Counted from the first letter of the stretch, positions 10,287 to 19,739 are shown. The stretch is 64,000 nucleotides of DNA from Variovorax sp. EL159 (GCF_900100965.1 NZ_FMUJ01000002.1:307869-371868); one strand, 5' to 3'. Notes: generated by a model not told the origin, from the letters alone. Numbers and translations are program-made.

Positions 10287-11290
10287 TCCGACAGGTCGGT
10301 CGCCGACACGCTCCGGCGTTGGGCCCAGGCCTTGAAGTGCAGTTCCTGCGACTTCTCGTAGTGCGGGTCGTAGTGCAGCGCCATCAGCTCGCCGAACAGA
10401 TGGGGCAGGTCGGCTTCGCGGGCCCATTGCTGCCAGCGCGTGACCGTTTCCTTGCCCTGCATTTCCTTGAGCACGCCCATCTTGTCGGCGAGCGCCTCGC
10501 GGTCGTCGCCCAGGTAGGCGTAGTCGCGCAGCAGGTAGGCCAGCCGCGCCTCGGGCGTGGCGCGCACCTCGATGCACGGCGCCGCGCGCATGCGCGCCAC
10601 CAGCGACAAGGGCAGCGACAGCCGCCCGATGCGCACGCTCTCGCCCTCGACATACAGCGGGCGCTTCAGGTCGATGGCTTCGAGCACGGCGGCAATGCGC
10701 GTCTCGAAGTGCTTCTGCGACGGCTGCGGCACGCCCGGCAGCGAACCGAGCAGCGAGCCCTTGTGGCTGGCGAAGTCTTCCAGGTCGAGCACCTGCGCGC
10801 CGCGTTCGGCCAGCGCATGCAGCACGCGCGTCTTGGCACTGCCCGTGGCGCCGCAGACCACGCGCAGGTCGAGCTGCGGGGTCAGCGTGTCGATCTGCGA
10901 AATGACGTGGCGTCGAAAGCTCTTGTAGCCGCCGGCGAGTTGTTGCGCGTCCCAGCCGACGAGACGCAGCCACGTCACCATCGAGCCGCTGCGCATGCCG
11001 CCACGCCAGCAGTAGACCAGCGGCTTCCAGTTCTCGGGCCGGTCGGCCAGCGTGTCGCGCAGATGCCTGGCGATGTTGGCCGCGACCATCGCACCGCCGA
11101 TGCGCCGTGCCTCGAAGGCGCCGGTCTGCACGTAGACGGTGCCGACGATGCGGCGTTCTTCGTCGTCGAGTACCGGGCAGTTGATGGCGCCGGGAATGTG
11201 GTCGAGCGCGAACTCGGCCGGCGAGCGGGCGTCGATCAGCGTGTCGAAGGCGTGGCGGTCGCCGACCCGCACGGGCTGGCGATGACTCAT
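10220..11290 (-). CDS. selU: tRNA 2-selenouridine synthase SelU/MnmH
   Basis: The 356 residues have an N-terminal rhodanese domain with the active-site loop VYCWRGGMRSGS and a C-terminal P-loop domain starting at GATGSAKT. The enzyme converts 5-substituted 2-thiouridine at the wobble position of some tRNAs into 2-selenouridine, using selenophosphate from SelD. The ATG at 11290 is followed directly by conserved text. It overlaps fdhD at its 3' end and points away from the adjacent transporter genes' 3' end by 37 bases. It is a second use of selenium besides selenocysteine. Confidence 0.93.
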   Translation of the reverse strand: MSHRQPVRVGDRHAFDTLIDARSPAEFALDHIPGAINCPVLDDEERRIVGTVYVQTGAFEARRIGGAMVAANIARHLRDTLADRPENWKPLVYCWRGGMRSGSMVTWLRLVGWDAQQLAGGYKSFRRHVISQIDTLTPQLDLRVVCGATGSAKTRVLHALAERGAQVLDLEDFASHKGSLLGSLPGVPQPSQKHFETRIAAVLEAIDLKRPLYVEGESVRIGRLSLPLSLVARMRAAPCIEVRATPEARLAYLLRDYAYLGDDREALADKMGVLKEMQGKETVTRWQQWAREADLPHLFGELMALHYDPHYEKSQELHFKAWAQRRSVSATDLSDQGIEAVADAVLALDGRESPSA

Positions 11291-11327
11291 GGCAGGAACC
11301 TCATGCCCCGATTGTCGCCTTTGGGCT

Positions 11328-12128
11328 TCAGGCGTAGGCAGGCCCCAGTCCTCGGCGCAAGCGAGCGCTCGCAAAGTCCACCAGCGTCACCAGCACGAAC
11401 ATCGCGATCAGCACCGTCATCGCCTGCTGCTGCTGGAAGATCGACAGGTGGAAGTACAACAACTGGCCCAGCCCGCCGCCGCCCACGAAGCCCAGCACCG
11501 CGGCCATGCGGATGTTCATTTCCCAGCGGTAGAGCGTGTAGGCGACCCATTGCGGCAGCACGATGGGCAGGCTGGCGTAGCTGAAGGCCGTGACCGGGCC
11601 GGCGCCCGCCAGCGTCAGCGCATGTTCGGGCTCGCGTGGCGCGTTCTCCAGGGCTTCGGCGAACAGCCGCCCCAGCACGCCCGTGGTGTGCAGCGACAGC
11701 GCCAGCGCACCGGCGAACGGGCCGATGCCGGCGGCGAGCACCATCAGCGCGGCCCAGACCAGCTCGGGCACGCTGCGCAAAAAGTTGAGGATGAAGCGCG
11801 CCACATGGCGCGGCAGCCCACCCGCGCGGCCCGAGGCGGGCAGCGCGAGCGCCGCGCCCGCCAGCGCCGCGAGCACCGTGCCGAGCGCCGACACCGCCAG
11901 TGTCTGCAACGCACCGTTGCCTACCTTCACGAGGAAGTCGGGTGACATATCGGGCGGGAAGAACTCGGCGATGAACTTGCCCATCAGCCGCAGCGACTCG
12001 GCCGACCCGAGCGCGCTGTAGTCGATGCCGAGGTAGACGAAGCTCGCGACCACCGCTGCCGCGATCAGCAACACAGCGAACCAGCAGCGCAGGCAGGGGC
12101 GCGGACGCGGTGGCAGGTTCATGCTCAT
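11328..12128 (-). CDS. PhnE-like ABC permease, second copy (putative selenium oxyanion transporter)
   Basis: The 266 residues have about six membrane segments and the permease coupling loop (EHALTLAGAGPVTAFSYASLPI). It is homologous to PhnE of phosphonate importers and to its neighbour. The start ATG at 12128 overlaps the stop of the upstream permease gene (ATGA), indicating coupled translation. With the neighbouring permease it should form the membrane channel as a heterodimer. The substrate is inferred from position between selU and selD, with no phosphonate-degradation genes nearby. Confidence 0.8.
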   Translation of the reverse strand: MSMNLPPRPRPCLRCWFAVLLIAAAVVASFVYLGIDYSALGSAESLRLMGKFIAEFFPPDMSPDFLVKVGNGALQTLAVSALGTVLAALAGAALALPASGRAGGLPRHVARFILNFLRSVPELVWAALMVLAAGIGPFAGALALSLHTTGVLGRLFAEALENAPREPEHALTLAGAGPVTAFSYASLPIVLPQWVAYTLYRWEMNIRMAAVLGFVGGGGLGQLLYFHLSIFQQQQAMTVLIAMFVLVTLVDFASARLRRGLGPAYA

Positions 12129-12982
12129 GCGAGCAGCCTCCGCAATGCGTTGCTCAACACGTCGGCCAGCAGCACGAGGGCGAGGAACACCAGCAGGATG
12201 CTGCTGGCCTCGCCACCATTGAGCATCTTCATCGACTGGTCCATCAGTTGCCCCAGCCCGCCCGCACCGACGAAACCCATCACCACCGAGGCGCGCACCG
12301 CGCATTCCCAGCGGTACACGGTGTACGAGGCCAGCTCCTGCGCTGTGTGCGGCAGCAGGCCGTAGCACAGCGCCGCCAGCCGGCCGCTGCCGCCTTCGAG
12401 CAGCGCGCGTGCGGGGCGTGTGTCGGTCGATTCGAGGATCTCGGCGTAGACCTTGCCCAGCATGCCGCCGTAGGTGATGGCCAGCGCCAGCACGCCGGCC
12501 GCCGGGCCAAGGCCGAGCGCGCGCACGAAGAGCAGCGCCCACACGATCTCGGGAATGGCGCGCAGCACTATCAGCAGCCAGCGCGCGGCCTGCCGCACCA
12601 TGGCGGCCTGCACGCGGCCCGGCCCCGGGCCGATGCGCGAAATGGAAAGGGCGCGCGTCGTCACGAAGCCCAGCGGCGCGCCGATCAGCAACGCGAGCGC
12701 GGTGCCCGCCGTGGCCATGGCCAGCGTTTCGAGCGTGGCCTTGGCGAGCAATGCGAGGAAGTCGGGCGAGCCTTCGGGCGAAAAGAACCCCGCGAGAAAA
12801 CCGCCGATGACGGCGAGGTTGCCGCTGCCGAACAGCGCCCATGGCTTGAACTCCGACAGCGCCAGCATCGGCCATGCGATGACGAGTGCAGCTGTCCAGC
12901 CGGCCAGCCGGGGCCATGCCCGCGGGTCGCGCAGCGCAAGGTCGGAGCGCGTGGGCACTTGTGGCGATGCGGCGTTGCTCAC
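12125..12982 (-). CDS. PhnE-like ABC permease, first copy (putative selenium oxyanion transporter)
   Basis: This 285-residue inner-membrane protein has several hydrophobic segments and the PhnE-type text [20 protein letters not shown] and [13 protein letters not shown]. The GTG start at 12982 overlaps the ATPase stop (GTGA). The paired permeases share the WE-x-RAS/MAAV-x-GFVG motif seen in this family ([20 protein letters not shown] here, YRWEMNIRMAAVLGFVGGGG in the neighbour), consistent with an old duplication. Confidence 0.8.
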   Translation of the reverse strand: MSNAASPQVPTRSDLALRDPRAWPRLAGWTAALVIAWPMLALSEFKPWALFGSGNLAVIGGFLAGFFSPEGSPDFLALLAKATLETLAMATAGTALALLIGAPLGFVTTRALSISRIGPGPGRVQAAMVRQAARWLLIVLRAIPEIVWALLFVRALGLGPAAGVLALAITYGGMLGKVYAEILESTDTRPARALLEGGSGRLAALCYGLLPHTAQELASYTVYRWECAVRASVVMGFVGAGGLGQLMDQSMKMLNGGEASSILLVFLALVLLADVLSNALRRLLA

Positions 12983-13797
12983 GGGCAGTCCGGTCGCTGG
13001 AATGCCGGCTCCGTTGCGGTGGCGCCGAGTGGCACAGGCCCTTGCGTGGCCACGCCGCCTTCGCTGGCATAGAGCGTGTCGAGCATCGCGGCCGTGACCT
13101 GCGTGGCGGGCAGGTCGAACATCACCTGCCCGTTGCGCATGCCGACGATGCGCGGAAACCAGCGCAGCGCGAGGTCCACTGCATGCAGCGACGCCACCAG
13201 CGTGGCGCCGGTCGACTCGCTCTGCGCGACCAGCTGGCCGATGGTTGCATCGGCCAACGTCGGGTCGAGCGCGGACACGGGTTCGTCGGCCAGCAGCAGG
13301 GCGGGGCGCTGGTACAGCGCACGCGCGATGCCCACGCGCTGCAGCTGGCCGCCGGAGAGGCGGTCGCAGCGGTCGAACAGGCGGTCTTCCAAAGCCAGCC
13401 GCGACAGCACCTCGTGCGCGCCAGCAATGTCGGAGGGATAGAAGAGCGAGCCCAGCGCGCGTGCCGCCGACCACTCGCCCAGGCGGCCCGCCAGCACGGC
13501 CGTGACCACCCGCAGGCGCGGTGCGATCGGTGGCGCCTGGTGCACGGTGCCGATGCGCGCGCGCAGTTTCTTCAGCGCGCCGGCCTTCAACTGCCAGGGG
13601 CTTTCGCCCAGTGCCTGGACTTCGCCTTCACCGGGGCGCAGCGCGGCGCCGAGCACACGCAGCAGCGTGGTCTTGCCGGCGCCCGAGGGACCGATGACGG
13701 CAATGCGCTCGCCGTCGCGCGCGGACAGCGTCACGCCGGCCAGCGCACGATGGCCGTTGGGGTGGACGACGCCGATGGCGGCGAGGGAGAAGCTCAC
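12979..13797 (-). CDS. PhnC-like ABC transporter ATPase (putative selenium oxyanion importer)
   Basis: The 272 residues show Walker [10 protein letters not shown] (about 36-44), signature [15 protein letters not shown], Walker [14 protein letters not shown] and a switch histidine in [10 protein letters not shown]. It is the energising subunit for the two downstream permeases, and all three genes overlap. The binding-protein gene lies upstream, separated by a 142-base gap that contains a double-hairpin repeat. Related ATPases import phosphonates, phosphite or other oxyanions. Confidence 0.82.
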   Translation of the reverse strand: MSFSLAAIGVVHPNGHRALAGVTLSARDGERIAVIGPSGAGKTTLLRVLGAALRPGEGEVQALGESPWQLKAGALKKLRARIGTVHQAPPIAPRLRVVTAVLAGRLGEWSAARALGSLFYPSDIAGAHEVLSRLALEDRLFDRCDRLSGGQLQRVGIARALYQRPALLLADEPVSALDPTLADATIGQLVAQSESTGATLVASLHAVDLALRWFPRIVGMRNGQVMFDLPATQVTAAMLDTLYASEGGVATQGPVPLGATATEPAFQRPDCP

Positions 13798-13821
13798 GCG
13801 GTGGGCCTTTCGGAGGCTGCA

Positions 13822-13919
13822 CCCTCACCCCGGCCCTCTCCCGCAAGCGGGAGAGGGAGTAATGCGGGCCCCGGCTGTTGGCCCCCTCTCCCGCGTGCGG
13901 GAGAGGGTTGGGGTGAGGA
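13822..13919. repeat. Double-hairpin intergenic repeat, copy A
   Basis: Two perfect 11-base stem hairpins (CCCTCTCCCGC with its complement, loops AA and GT) lie at 13834-13857 and 13884-13907. They are enclosed by CCTCACCCC at the left and GGGGTGAGG at the right, so the whole block is itself an inverted repeat. It fills the gap between the binding-protein gene and the ATPase gene of the same operon. No T-run follows either stem, so a classical intrinsic terminator is unlikely. It is a variant of the repeats at 18163, 22418, 56066 and 62327. Confidence 0.8.
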
Positions 13920-13939
13920 TGCCCCCGCTTCCCTGCAAA

Positions 13940-14797
13940 TCACTTGATCAAACCCGCCGACTTCCCCGCCGTCTCGATCCCGTCATAGTTCGACGACTTC
14001 GTCGGAATGAACTTGCTCGCACGCTGCAGCGCCATGATTTCCTTGTGCGCCGGGTTGGCCGGGTCGAGCTTCAGGAACGCATCCGTCAGCTTCTTCTGCA
14101 GCGCCGGGTCCATGCCGGGGCGCACCGTCCAGTTGTAGTCGTAGTAGGTCGGCGTGGTCGCGAGCACACGCACCTTGGCGGCGTTGGGGTTCTTCGACTC
14201 GACCAGCTTGTCCCACACCGACGCGTTGAGCACACCCGCTTCGGCGCGCGATGCGGCCACGAAGGCCACCGTGGCGTCGTGCGCGCCCGAGAACGCGACC
14301 GTCTTGAAATCCTTCTCGGGGTTGATGCCCGCCTGCAGCAAAAAGTAGCGCGGCATCAGGCTGCCCGACGTGGAAGAGGGCGCGCCGAAGGCGAAGGTCT
14401 TGCCCTTCAGGTCGGCCAGCGTCTTGGCGGTGCTGTCGATCGGCACGATGAACTTGCTGGTGAACACCTCGTCTTCGGCGCGCTGCACGATCGGCACCGC
14501 ACCGCCGTGGGTGCGGATGCGCGCCTGCACGAAGGTGAAGCCGCCGAGCCACGCCAGGTCGATCTTGTTGGTGGCCAGGCCCTCGACCACGGCGGCGTAG
14601 TCGGTCACGGGCGTGAACTGCACGTCCATGCCGGTTTCCTTCTTCAGGTAGTCGCCCAGCGGCGTGAACTTGCGCTGCAGTTCGGTGGGTGCCTCGTCGG
14701 GAATGGCCGAGACGCGCAGCACGCCCTGGGCAAAGGCGCCGAAGGCCGTGAGGGAGGAAAAGGTCAGCGCAAGCGCCAAGCGGGAAAGCGTCTTCAT
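13940..14797 (-). CDS. PhnD-like substrate-binding protein, putative selenate/selenium transporter
   Basis: This 285-residue periplasmic protein has a signal peptide (about 1-24, ending AFGAFAQG) and a PhnD-type core: DEAPTELQRKFTPLGDYLKK, TNKIDLAWLGGFTFVQA, FGAPSSTSGSLMPRYF. It is first in the operon with the ATPase and two permeases. A PhnD-related clade encoded beside selD is commonly labelled putative selenate transporter; I recall this as a context-based prediction, not a measured specificity. It is transcribed divergently from selD across a 106-base gap, so both may share control. Phosphonate or phosphite remain alternatives. Confidence 0.78.
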   Translation of the reverse strand: MKTLSRLALALTFSSLTAFGAFAQGVLRVSAIPDEAPTELQRKFTPLGDYLKKETGMDVQFTPVTDYAAVVEGLATNKIDLAWLGGFTFVQARIRTHGGAVPIVQRAEDEVFTSKFIVPIDSTAKTLADLKGKTFAFGAPSSTSGSLMPRYFLLQAGINPEKDFKTVAFSGAHDATVAFVAASRAEAGVLNASVWDKLVESKNPNAAKVRVLATTPTYYDYNWTVRPGMDPALQKKLTDAFLKLDPANPAHKEIMALQRASKFIPTKSSNYDGIETAGKSAGLIK

Positions 14798-14903
14798 GAG
14801 GGTGCCTCTGGCTGTGATGAAAAAGGGTTGTGGCCGGTTCGTCGGCAAGGGATGGGCGGGGCTTCGATAATCGCGGCTTGTTTCATTCGACCGAGCCGCC
14901 GCC

Positions 14904-15983
14904 ATGACCGATGCCGCATCTTCCAAGCTCCTGAATCCGCTGGCGCCGCTGCGGCTTACCAGCTTCTCGCACGGTGGTGGCTGTGGCTGCAAGATCGCAC
15001 CCGGCGTGCTGTCACAGATCCTGAAGAACCATGCGGGGGGAATGATCCCGTCCGAACTCATGGTGGGCATCGAGACCGCCGACGACGCGGCAGTCTACAG
15101 GCTCAACGATGCGCAGGCGCTGATCGCCACCACTGACTTCTTCATGCCCATCGTGGACGACCCCTACGAGTTCGGGCGCATCGCGGCCACCAACGCCATC
15201 AGCGACGTGTACGCCATGGGTGGCCGTCCGATCATGGCGCTGGCGCTGGTCGCCATGCCGATCAACCAGCTGCCGGTCGAAGTGATCGCCGAGATCGTGC
15301 GCGGCGGGCAGGACGTGTGCCGCGCGGCCGGCATCCCGATTGCGGGCGGCCACACCATCGATTCGGTCGAGCCCATCTACGGCCTCGTTGCAATGGGCCT
15401 TGTGCACCCTGACCGCGTGCGCCGCAATGCCGATGCGAAGGCTGGCGACGTGCTGGTGCTGGGCAAGCCGCTGGGCGTGGGCGTGTTGTCGGCGGCGCTC
15501 AAGAAGGAGCAGCTGTCCGAAGCCGGCTACCGGCAGCTGATCGAGAACACGACCAAGCTCAATACGCCGGGCATTGCGCTGTCGGCGCTTGATGGCGTGC
15601 ATGCGCTGACCGATGTGACCGGCTTCGGCCTGGCCGGCCACACGCTGGAGCTGGCGCGTGGGGCCAAGCTGACGGCGGTGGTCGAGTGGTCGAAGGTGCC
15701 GTTGCTCGACAACGTGGAAGCGATGGCTGCGGAAGGCTTCGTCACCGGTGCATCGGGGCGCAACTGGGCGGGCTATGGGGCTGATGTCGAACTGGCGGCT
15801 GGCCTGCCTGCTACTGCGCAGAACCTGTTGAGCGATCCGCAGACTTCTGGCGGCTTGCTCGTGAGTTGCGCGCCTGAGGCGGTCGATGCGGTGCTGGAAA
15901 TCTTCCGCAAGGAAGGCTTTGCGCAAGCGGCCGTCATCGGCCGCGTCGAGGCCGGCAAGCCCGCGTTGCGCGTCGTGTCCTGA
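14904..15983 (+). CDS. selD: Selenophosphate synthase SelD (cysteine form)
   Basis: The 359-residue enzyme makes selenophosphate from selenide and ATP, the selenium donor for SelA and SelU. The N-terminal motif SHGGGCGCKIAPG carries the catalytic Cys27 and Lys30, equivalent to Cys17 and Lys20 in E. coli. Some species have selenocysteine at the first position; here it is TGT/TGC-encoded. ATP-binding text ADDAAVYRLND and LSDPQTSGGLLVSCAP is intact. It is the only sel gene here on the plus strand, and it runs toward selC with a long palindrome between them. Confidence 0.95.
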   Translation: MTDAASSKLLNPLAPLRLTSFSHGGGCGCKIAPGVLSQILKNHAGGMIPSELMVGIETADDAAVYRLNDAQALIATTDFFMPIVDDPYEFGRIAATNAISDVYAMGGRPIMALALVAMPINQLPVEVIAEIVRGGQDVCRAAGIPIAGGHTIDSVEPIYGLVAMGLVHPDRVRRNADAKAGDVLVLGKPLGVGVLSAALKKEQLSEAGYRQLIENTTKLNTPGIALSALDGVHALTDVTGFGLAGHTLELARGAKLTAVVEWSKVPLLDNVEAMAAEGFVTGASGRNWAGYGADVELAAGLPATAQNLLSDPQTSGGLLVSCAPEAVDAVLEIFRKEGFAQAAVIGRVEAGKPALRVVS

Positions 15984-16008
15984 GTCACGGACCGCCCTAC
16001 GCCAGCGC

Positions 16009-16131
16009 GTTGGGTGGGCAGTCGCCGTCGCGAGCGGTTCGAGCTTGCGCCGAGAAGCGCAGACGTACATGGGTACGTCGAGCATCGCAGGCGCGAGATC
16101 GAATCGCGCAGCAGGCGAATGCCCGCCCAAC
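16009..16131. repeat. 123-bp imperfect palindrome abutting the 3' end of selC
   Basis: Successive arm pairs are nested around one centre. GTTGGGTGGGCA (16009-16020) pairs with TGCCCGCCCAAC (16120-16131) with one mismatch. TTCGAGCTTGCGCC (16038-16051) pairs with GGCGCGAGATCGAA (16090-16103) imperfectly. GACGTAC (16062-16068) pairs perfectly with GTACGTC (16073-16079) around ATGG. It lies between convergent selD and selC and ends three bases from the tRNA discriminator base. It could terminate both transcripts or be a small mobile palindromic element. No T-run is present. Confidence 0.7.
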
Positions 16132-16133
16132 GG

Positions 16134-16226
16134 CGGAAGGGGGAAGGAGTCGAACCTTCCCGGCGACGACTGGCGCCACCCACTGGGTTTGAAGCCCAGC
16201 CGTCCCACCAGGGACGATCCCCTCCC
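16134..16226 (-). tRNA. selC: tRNA-Sec (anticodon UCA)
   Basis: The minus-strand sequence folds as selenocysteine tRNA. The acceptor stem has eight pairs (GGGAGGGG with CCCCTTCC, one G-U). The anticodon TCA lies at 16190-16192 in the loop CTTCAAA, on the stem CTGGG/CCCAG. A long variable arm follows, then the T arm GAAGG-TTCGACT-CCTTC. G73 is at 16134, followed by CCG, so the CCA end is not fully encoded. The gene starts 11 bases after the selB stop and is the last element of the fdn-sel operon, so it is probably processed out of the polycistronic transcript. Confidence 0.95.
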
Positions 16227-16237
16227 ATGCGGCCCGG

Positions 16238-18145
16238 TCACGGGCCCGCTCCGAACAACAACGTATCGGGCCGCAGCAGGTGCGTGTCTTTCACGCGCCG
16301 CGTGTAGCCCACACGGTCAAAGAATTCCAGCAACTGGATCGCGCGCTTGCGTCCCAACCCGGTCGCATCCCGAAAGCTCGCGGCCTGCAGGCCTTCCGGC
16401 CCCGCGATGCAATCGCGCACAAGGCCCGCCAGCTGCTCGATGGTCGCCAGCGGATAGTACAAGTCCTTCACCACCTGGAAGGCCTCGCCTTGCCGCGCGA
16501 GGCTCGCCAGGGTCTGCCGCACCATCGGCTCGCTCGCCTCGCAGTCCTTGGCAAGGTCGCGCACCCACGGCGGATCGAAGCCGCCATCGGCCAGCCTGGG
16601 CAGCAGCTTCTGCGCGAGCTTCTGCTCGGCTTCGTTCAAACGTGCCGCATGGTCCGGCAGGTGCAGCCACGTGCCGCTGCGCACCAGCGCGCCACCGGCG
16701 GCCAGCGCATCGAGTGCATGGCGCCACAACGCATCGTCGGTGCGCGGAGCGGCCAGCCGCTTGAGCCGGCGCGCATCGGGGCCGACTTCGTCGGTCGCCG
16801 CGCGGTGGAAGTCGGCCAACCGCTCGACGATCTGCGCCTGCAAGGCATCGAGGTGTTGCCGTGCGATGGCCGTCTGCGCGATGCGCACCGCATCGCCGGG
16901 CAGCGCCAGTGCATCTTCGTTCGCCAGCGACAGCGCGCGGGCCAGCCGCGCCGTGTCGATGCCGAGCGGCGCGTTGTGCAGCAGCGCCGCCACGCGCGTG
17001 GGCCGATCGTCGATGGCCCAGGCCGCCAGCGTGCGCAACCGCTCGGGCGTGCGCCGGTAGCGCACGGGCGCAAAGGGATCGAGCACGCGCACGCCGGCCA
17101 CGGTGCGGGTGGCCGAGGCATCGCGCAGCACGCCGCGGTCGCCGTGCCATGCGCCGACCTCGTCGCGCAAGACCAGTTGGGCCAACGCGGTTTCGCCGGG
17201 CGCCAGTGCATCGCGGTCGAGCAGGGCCACCGAGGCCATCACGTCGCTGGCACCGAGGTGTGCATGCACCGTGGCGCCCGAGCGAAGGGGCCTGGCTTCG
17301 TCGGGCCAGAGCGTGAGCAGCACGTCGATGCGTGCCGTCGCCAGCGCGATGGCAGGGGTGCAGACCCAGTCGCCACGGTGCACTTCGTCCTTCGTCACGC
17401 CGGCCAGCGCGAGCGCACTGCGCTGCCCCGCATGCGCCGCATCAGCCTGCCTGTTCTGCGCATGGATGCCGCGCACCCGCACCGGGCGCTCCCCGGGCAC
17501 GAGTTGCAGTTCGTCGCCGATGCGCACCGTGCCGCTGAAGACAGTGCCGGTCACGACGGTGCCGACACCCGCCAGCGTGAAGGTGCGGTCCACCGCGAGG
17601 CGAAAGGCGAGGTCGTCTTCGCGCGCGCTTTCTTCGCGTGCAACGTCGAGCAGCCGCGTGCGCAGCGCGTCGATGCCTTCGCCCGTGGTGGCGGACACCG
17701 CGAGCACCGGCGCGCTGGCCAGCGGCGTGGGTGCGAGCAGGGCGTTGATTTCCGCGCGCACTTCATCGAGCCGCGCCGCGCGCATGGCCGCGTCGATGCG
17801 GTCGATCTTGGTGACGGCCACCGTGGCCGCACGCACACCCAGCAGCGCGACCACGGCCAGGTGCTCGCGCGTCTGCGGCATCACGCCATCGTCGGCCGCC
17901 ACCACCAGCAAGGCGTGGTCGATGCCGGTGGCGCCGGCCAGCATGGTGTGCAGCAGGCGCTCGTGCCCCGGCACATCGACAAAACCGAGCGACACGCCAT
18001 CGGGCGCGTGCAGGTACGCATAGCCGAGTTCGATGGAAATGCCGCGCCGCTTTTCCTCGGGCAACCGGTCGGTGTCGACGCCCGTGAGCGCGCGCACCAG
18101 CGAGGTCTTGCCGTGGTCGATGTGGCCTGCGGTGCCGATGATCAT
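16238..18145 (-). CDS. selB: Selenocysteine-specific elongation factor SelB
   Basis: The 635-residue GTPase delivers Sec-tRNA to UGA codons by binding the mRNA hairpin. The G1 box [11 protein letters not shown] is at 4-14, followed by [12 protein letters not shown], the G3 text DVPGHERLL and the G4 text [10 protein letters not shown]-Tu-like domains 2-3 follow. The C-terminal winged-helix modules (about 400-635) include [18 protein letters not shown] and the final [15 protein letters not shown] that contact the SECIS element. The ATG at 18145 is preferred because the GTPase domain starts there; the in-frame extension upstream reads through repeat copy B. It lies between selA and selC. Confidence 0.95.
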   Translation of the reverse strand: MIIGTAGHIDHGKTSLVRALTGVDTDRLPEEKRRGISIELGYAYLHAPDGVSLGFVDVPGHERLLHTMLAGATGIDHALLVVAADDGVMPQTREHLAVVALLGVRAATVAVTKIDRIDAAMRAARLDEVRAEINALLAPTPLASAPVLAVSATTGEGIDALRTRLLDVAREESAREDDLAFRLAVDRTFTLAGVGTVVTGTVFSGTVRIGDELQLVPGERPVRVRGIHAQNRQADAAHAGQRSALALAGVTKDEVHRGDWVCTPAIALATARIDVLLTLWPDEARPLRSGATVHAHLGASDVMASVALLDRDALAPGETALAQLVLRDEVGAWHGDRGVLRDASATRTVAGVRVLDPFAPVRYRRTPERLRTLAAWAIDDRPTRVAALLHNAPLGIDTARLARALSLANEDALALPGDAVRIAQTAIARQHLDALQAQIVERLADFHRAATDEVGPDARRLKRLAAPRTDDALWRHALDALAAGGALVRSGTWLHLPDHAARLNEAEQKLAQKLLPRLADGGFDPPWVRDLAKDCEASEPMVRQTLASLARQGEAFQVVKDLYYPLATIEQLAGLVRDCIAGPEGLQAASFRDATGLGRKRAIQLLEFFDRVGYTRRVKDTHLLRPDTLLFGAGP

Positions 18146-18162
18146 GGCGGCGTGCGGTCTCG

Positions 18163-18277
18163 CTCCTTCCCCCTTTGGGGGAAGGTTGGGATGGGGGCAG
18201 GTCTTCGATGAGGCGCCGCGATTGTCTGAGGGCCGTCGTGCCCCCACCCCGACCCTCCCCCGGGAGGGGAGGGAGGA
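18163..18277. repeat. Double-hairpin intergenic repeat, copy B
   Basis: The left hairpin CCTTCCCCC-TTT-GGGGGAAGG (18165-18185) is perfect. The right hairpin has arms CCCTCCCC and GGGGAGGG (18253-18273). Between them TTGGGATGGGGGCAGG faces its imperfect complement GTGCCCCCACCCCGACC, so the whole block is an inverted repeat. It occupies the gap between selA and selB inside the operon and could pause, protect or end the message. Confidence 0.85.
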
Positions 18278-18290
18278 ATGCGGGGCACCC

Positions 18291-19739
18291 TCACGACAGA
18301 TGCTCCTTCAGCAGGGGCAACTGCGTGACGAAGGCGGTGCTGTCCTCCAGGCAGCGCAGGTCGAGCAGCAAGCGGTCTTCCGCGATGCGGCCGATCACCG
18401 GCAGCGGCAGCCCGCGCAAGGCGGTGGCGAGCGCATCGAGAGCGGTGCCGGTGCCTTTCTTCGAGGTGCCGGCCGGCGAGAGCGCAAGGCCGGCCGAGGG
18501 CAGGCGTTCCACCGGGAGCGAGCCCGAGCCGATCTGGCCGAGCAGCGGCACCACCTCGACAGTGAAGCGCGGTGCTACGGCCGCCTGCACAGCGGGTTGA
18601 AGTGCTTCGGCCATCTCGCGGATCGCGTCGGCAGGTCGCGTCAATAGACGCAGTGTCGGCAGGTCTTTCGCGAGCCGTTCAGGCCGCAGATAAAGCGACA
18701 GCGTGGCTTCAAGCGCAGCCAGCGGCAGCTTGCTCATGCGCAGCGCGCGCTTCATCGGAAACTTGCGGATGCGGCCCACGGCCTCCTTGCTGCCGACGAT
18801 GAGCCCGGCCTGCGGGCCGCCCAGCAGCTTGTCGCCCGAGAAGGTGACGACATCGCAGCCGGCCGCGAGCATCTCCTGCGGCAGCGGTTCGCGCGGCAGG
18901 CCGTAGTGCGCCAGGTCGACCAGCGAGCCGCTGCCCAGGTCGGTCGCCAGCGGCACGCCGCGCGCATGCGCGATGCCGGCGAGCGTGGCTTCGTCGACGG
19001 CGGCGGTGAAGCCTTGCACGGCGTAGTTGCTGGTGTGCACCTTCATCACGAGCGCGGTGCGTTCATTGATGGCGCGTTCGTAGTCCTGCGGGTGCGTGCG
19101 GTTGGTGGTGCCGACCTCGACCATGCGCGCACCCGCGCTGGCCATCACGTCGGGCATGCGGAAGGCGCCACCGATCTCGACCAGCTCGCCGCGCGAGACG
19201 ATGACTTCGCGCTCGCGTGCCAGTGCCGCGATGGTCAGCAGAACGGCCGCCGCGTTGTTGTTGACCACCGTGGCGGCTTCGGCGCCGGTGATGCTGCACA
19301 GCAGCTCTTCGACCAATGAGTCGCGGTCGCCGCGGCTGCCGGTGGCCAGGTCGTACTCGAGGTTGTTGGGCGAGGTCATCACTGCCAGCAGCCGCTGCAG
19401 CGCCGCATCGGCCAGCAGCGCGCGGCCGAGGTTGGTGTGGATGACGGTGCCGGTGAGGTTGAGCACGGCGCGCATGCGCGGTGCGAGGCGGCCTTGCACG
19501 CGGGCGGCGAGTGCGTTGGCCAGCGCTTCGGCATTTACCTCGGTGGCGGATAGCTTGCCCGCGACGGCGCGGGCGCGAAGCCCTTCGAGCAGCGCACGCG
19601 CCTCGCCGACAACAAGGGTGTGGCCATGCGCGGCCAGCAGGGCGCGCGGCGCATCGGCGCGCAGCAGTTGATCGACAGAAGGCAGATCCTGGGGCCTTGC
19701 CGTCGAGCCGTGGACCACGGACTCTTCGGGCGCCGCCAT
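18291..19739 (-). CDS. selA: Selenocysteine synthase SelA
   Basis: The 482-residue enzyme converts Ser-tRNA-Sec to Sec-tRNA-Sec with selenophosphate, using pyridoxal phosphate. The cofactor lysine is in [16 protein letters not shown]; other conserved text is [33 protein letters not shown] and [13 protein letters not shown]. The length is close to E. coli SelA (463). The start ATG overlaps the fdhE stop (ATGA). Expression is therefore tied to the dehydrogenase it serves. Confidence 0.95.
   Translation of the reverse strand: MAAPEESVVHGSTARPQDLPSVDQLLRADAPRALLAAHGHTLVVGEARALLEGLRARAVAGKLSATEVNAEALANALAARVQGRLAPRMRAVLNLTGTVIHTNLGRALLADAALQRLLAVMTSPNNLEYDLATGSRGDRDSLVEELLCSITGAEAATVVNNNAAAVLLTIAALAREREVIVSRGELVEIGGAFRMPDVMASAGARMVEVGTTNRTHPQDYERAINERTALVMKVHTSNYAVQGFTAAVDEATLAGIAHARGVPLATDLGSGSLVDLAHYGLPREPLPQEMLAAGCDVVTFSGDKLLGGPQAGLIVGSKEAVGRIRKFPMKRALRMSKLPLAALEATLSLYLRPERLAKDLPTLRLLTRPADAIREMAEALQPAVQAAVAPRFTVEVVPLLGQIGSGSLPVERLPSAGLALSPAGTSKKGTGTALDALATALRGLPLPVIGRIAEDRLLLDLRCLEDSTAFVTQLPLLKEHLS

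Noticed and set aside
11328..14797. Assignment as a true phosphonate (phn) uptake and degradation locus
   Set aside because: No C-P lyase, phosphonatase or phosphite dehydrogenase gene is in the window, and the flanking genes are selenium genes; homology alone does not fix the substrate.
16009..16238. An integrated island or phage attachment at selC
   Set aside because: selC is a known integration target in other bacteria, but no integrase, direct duplication of the tRNA end or foreign gene block is present here.
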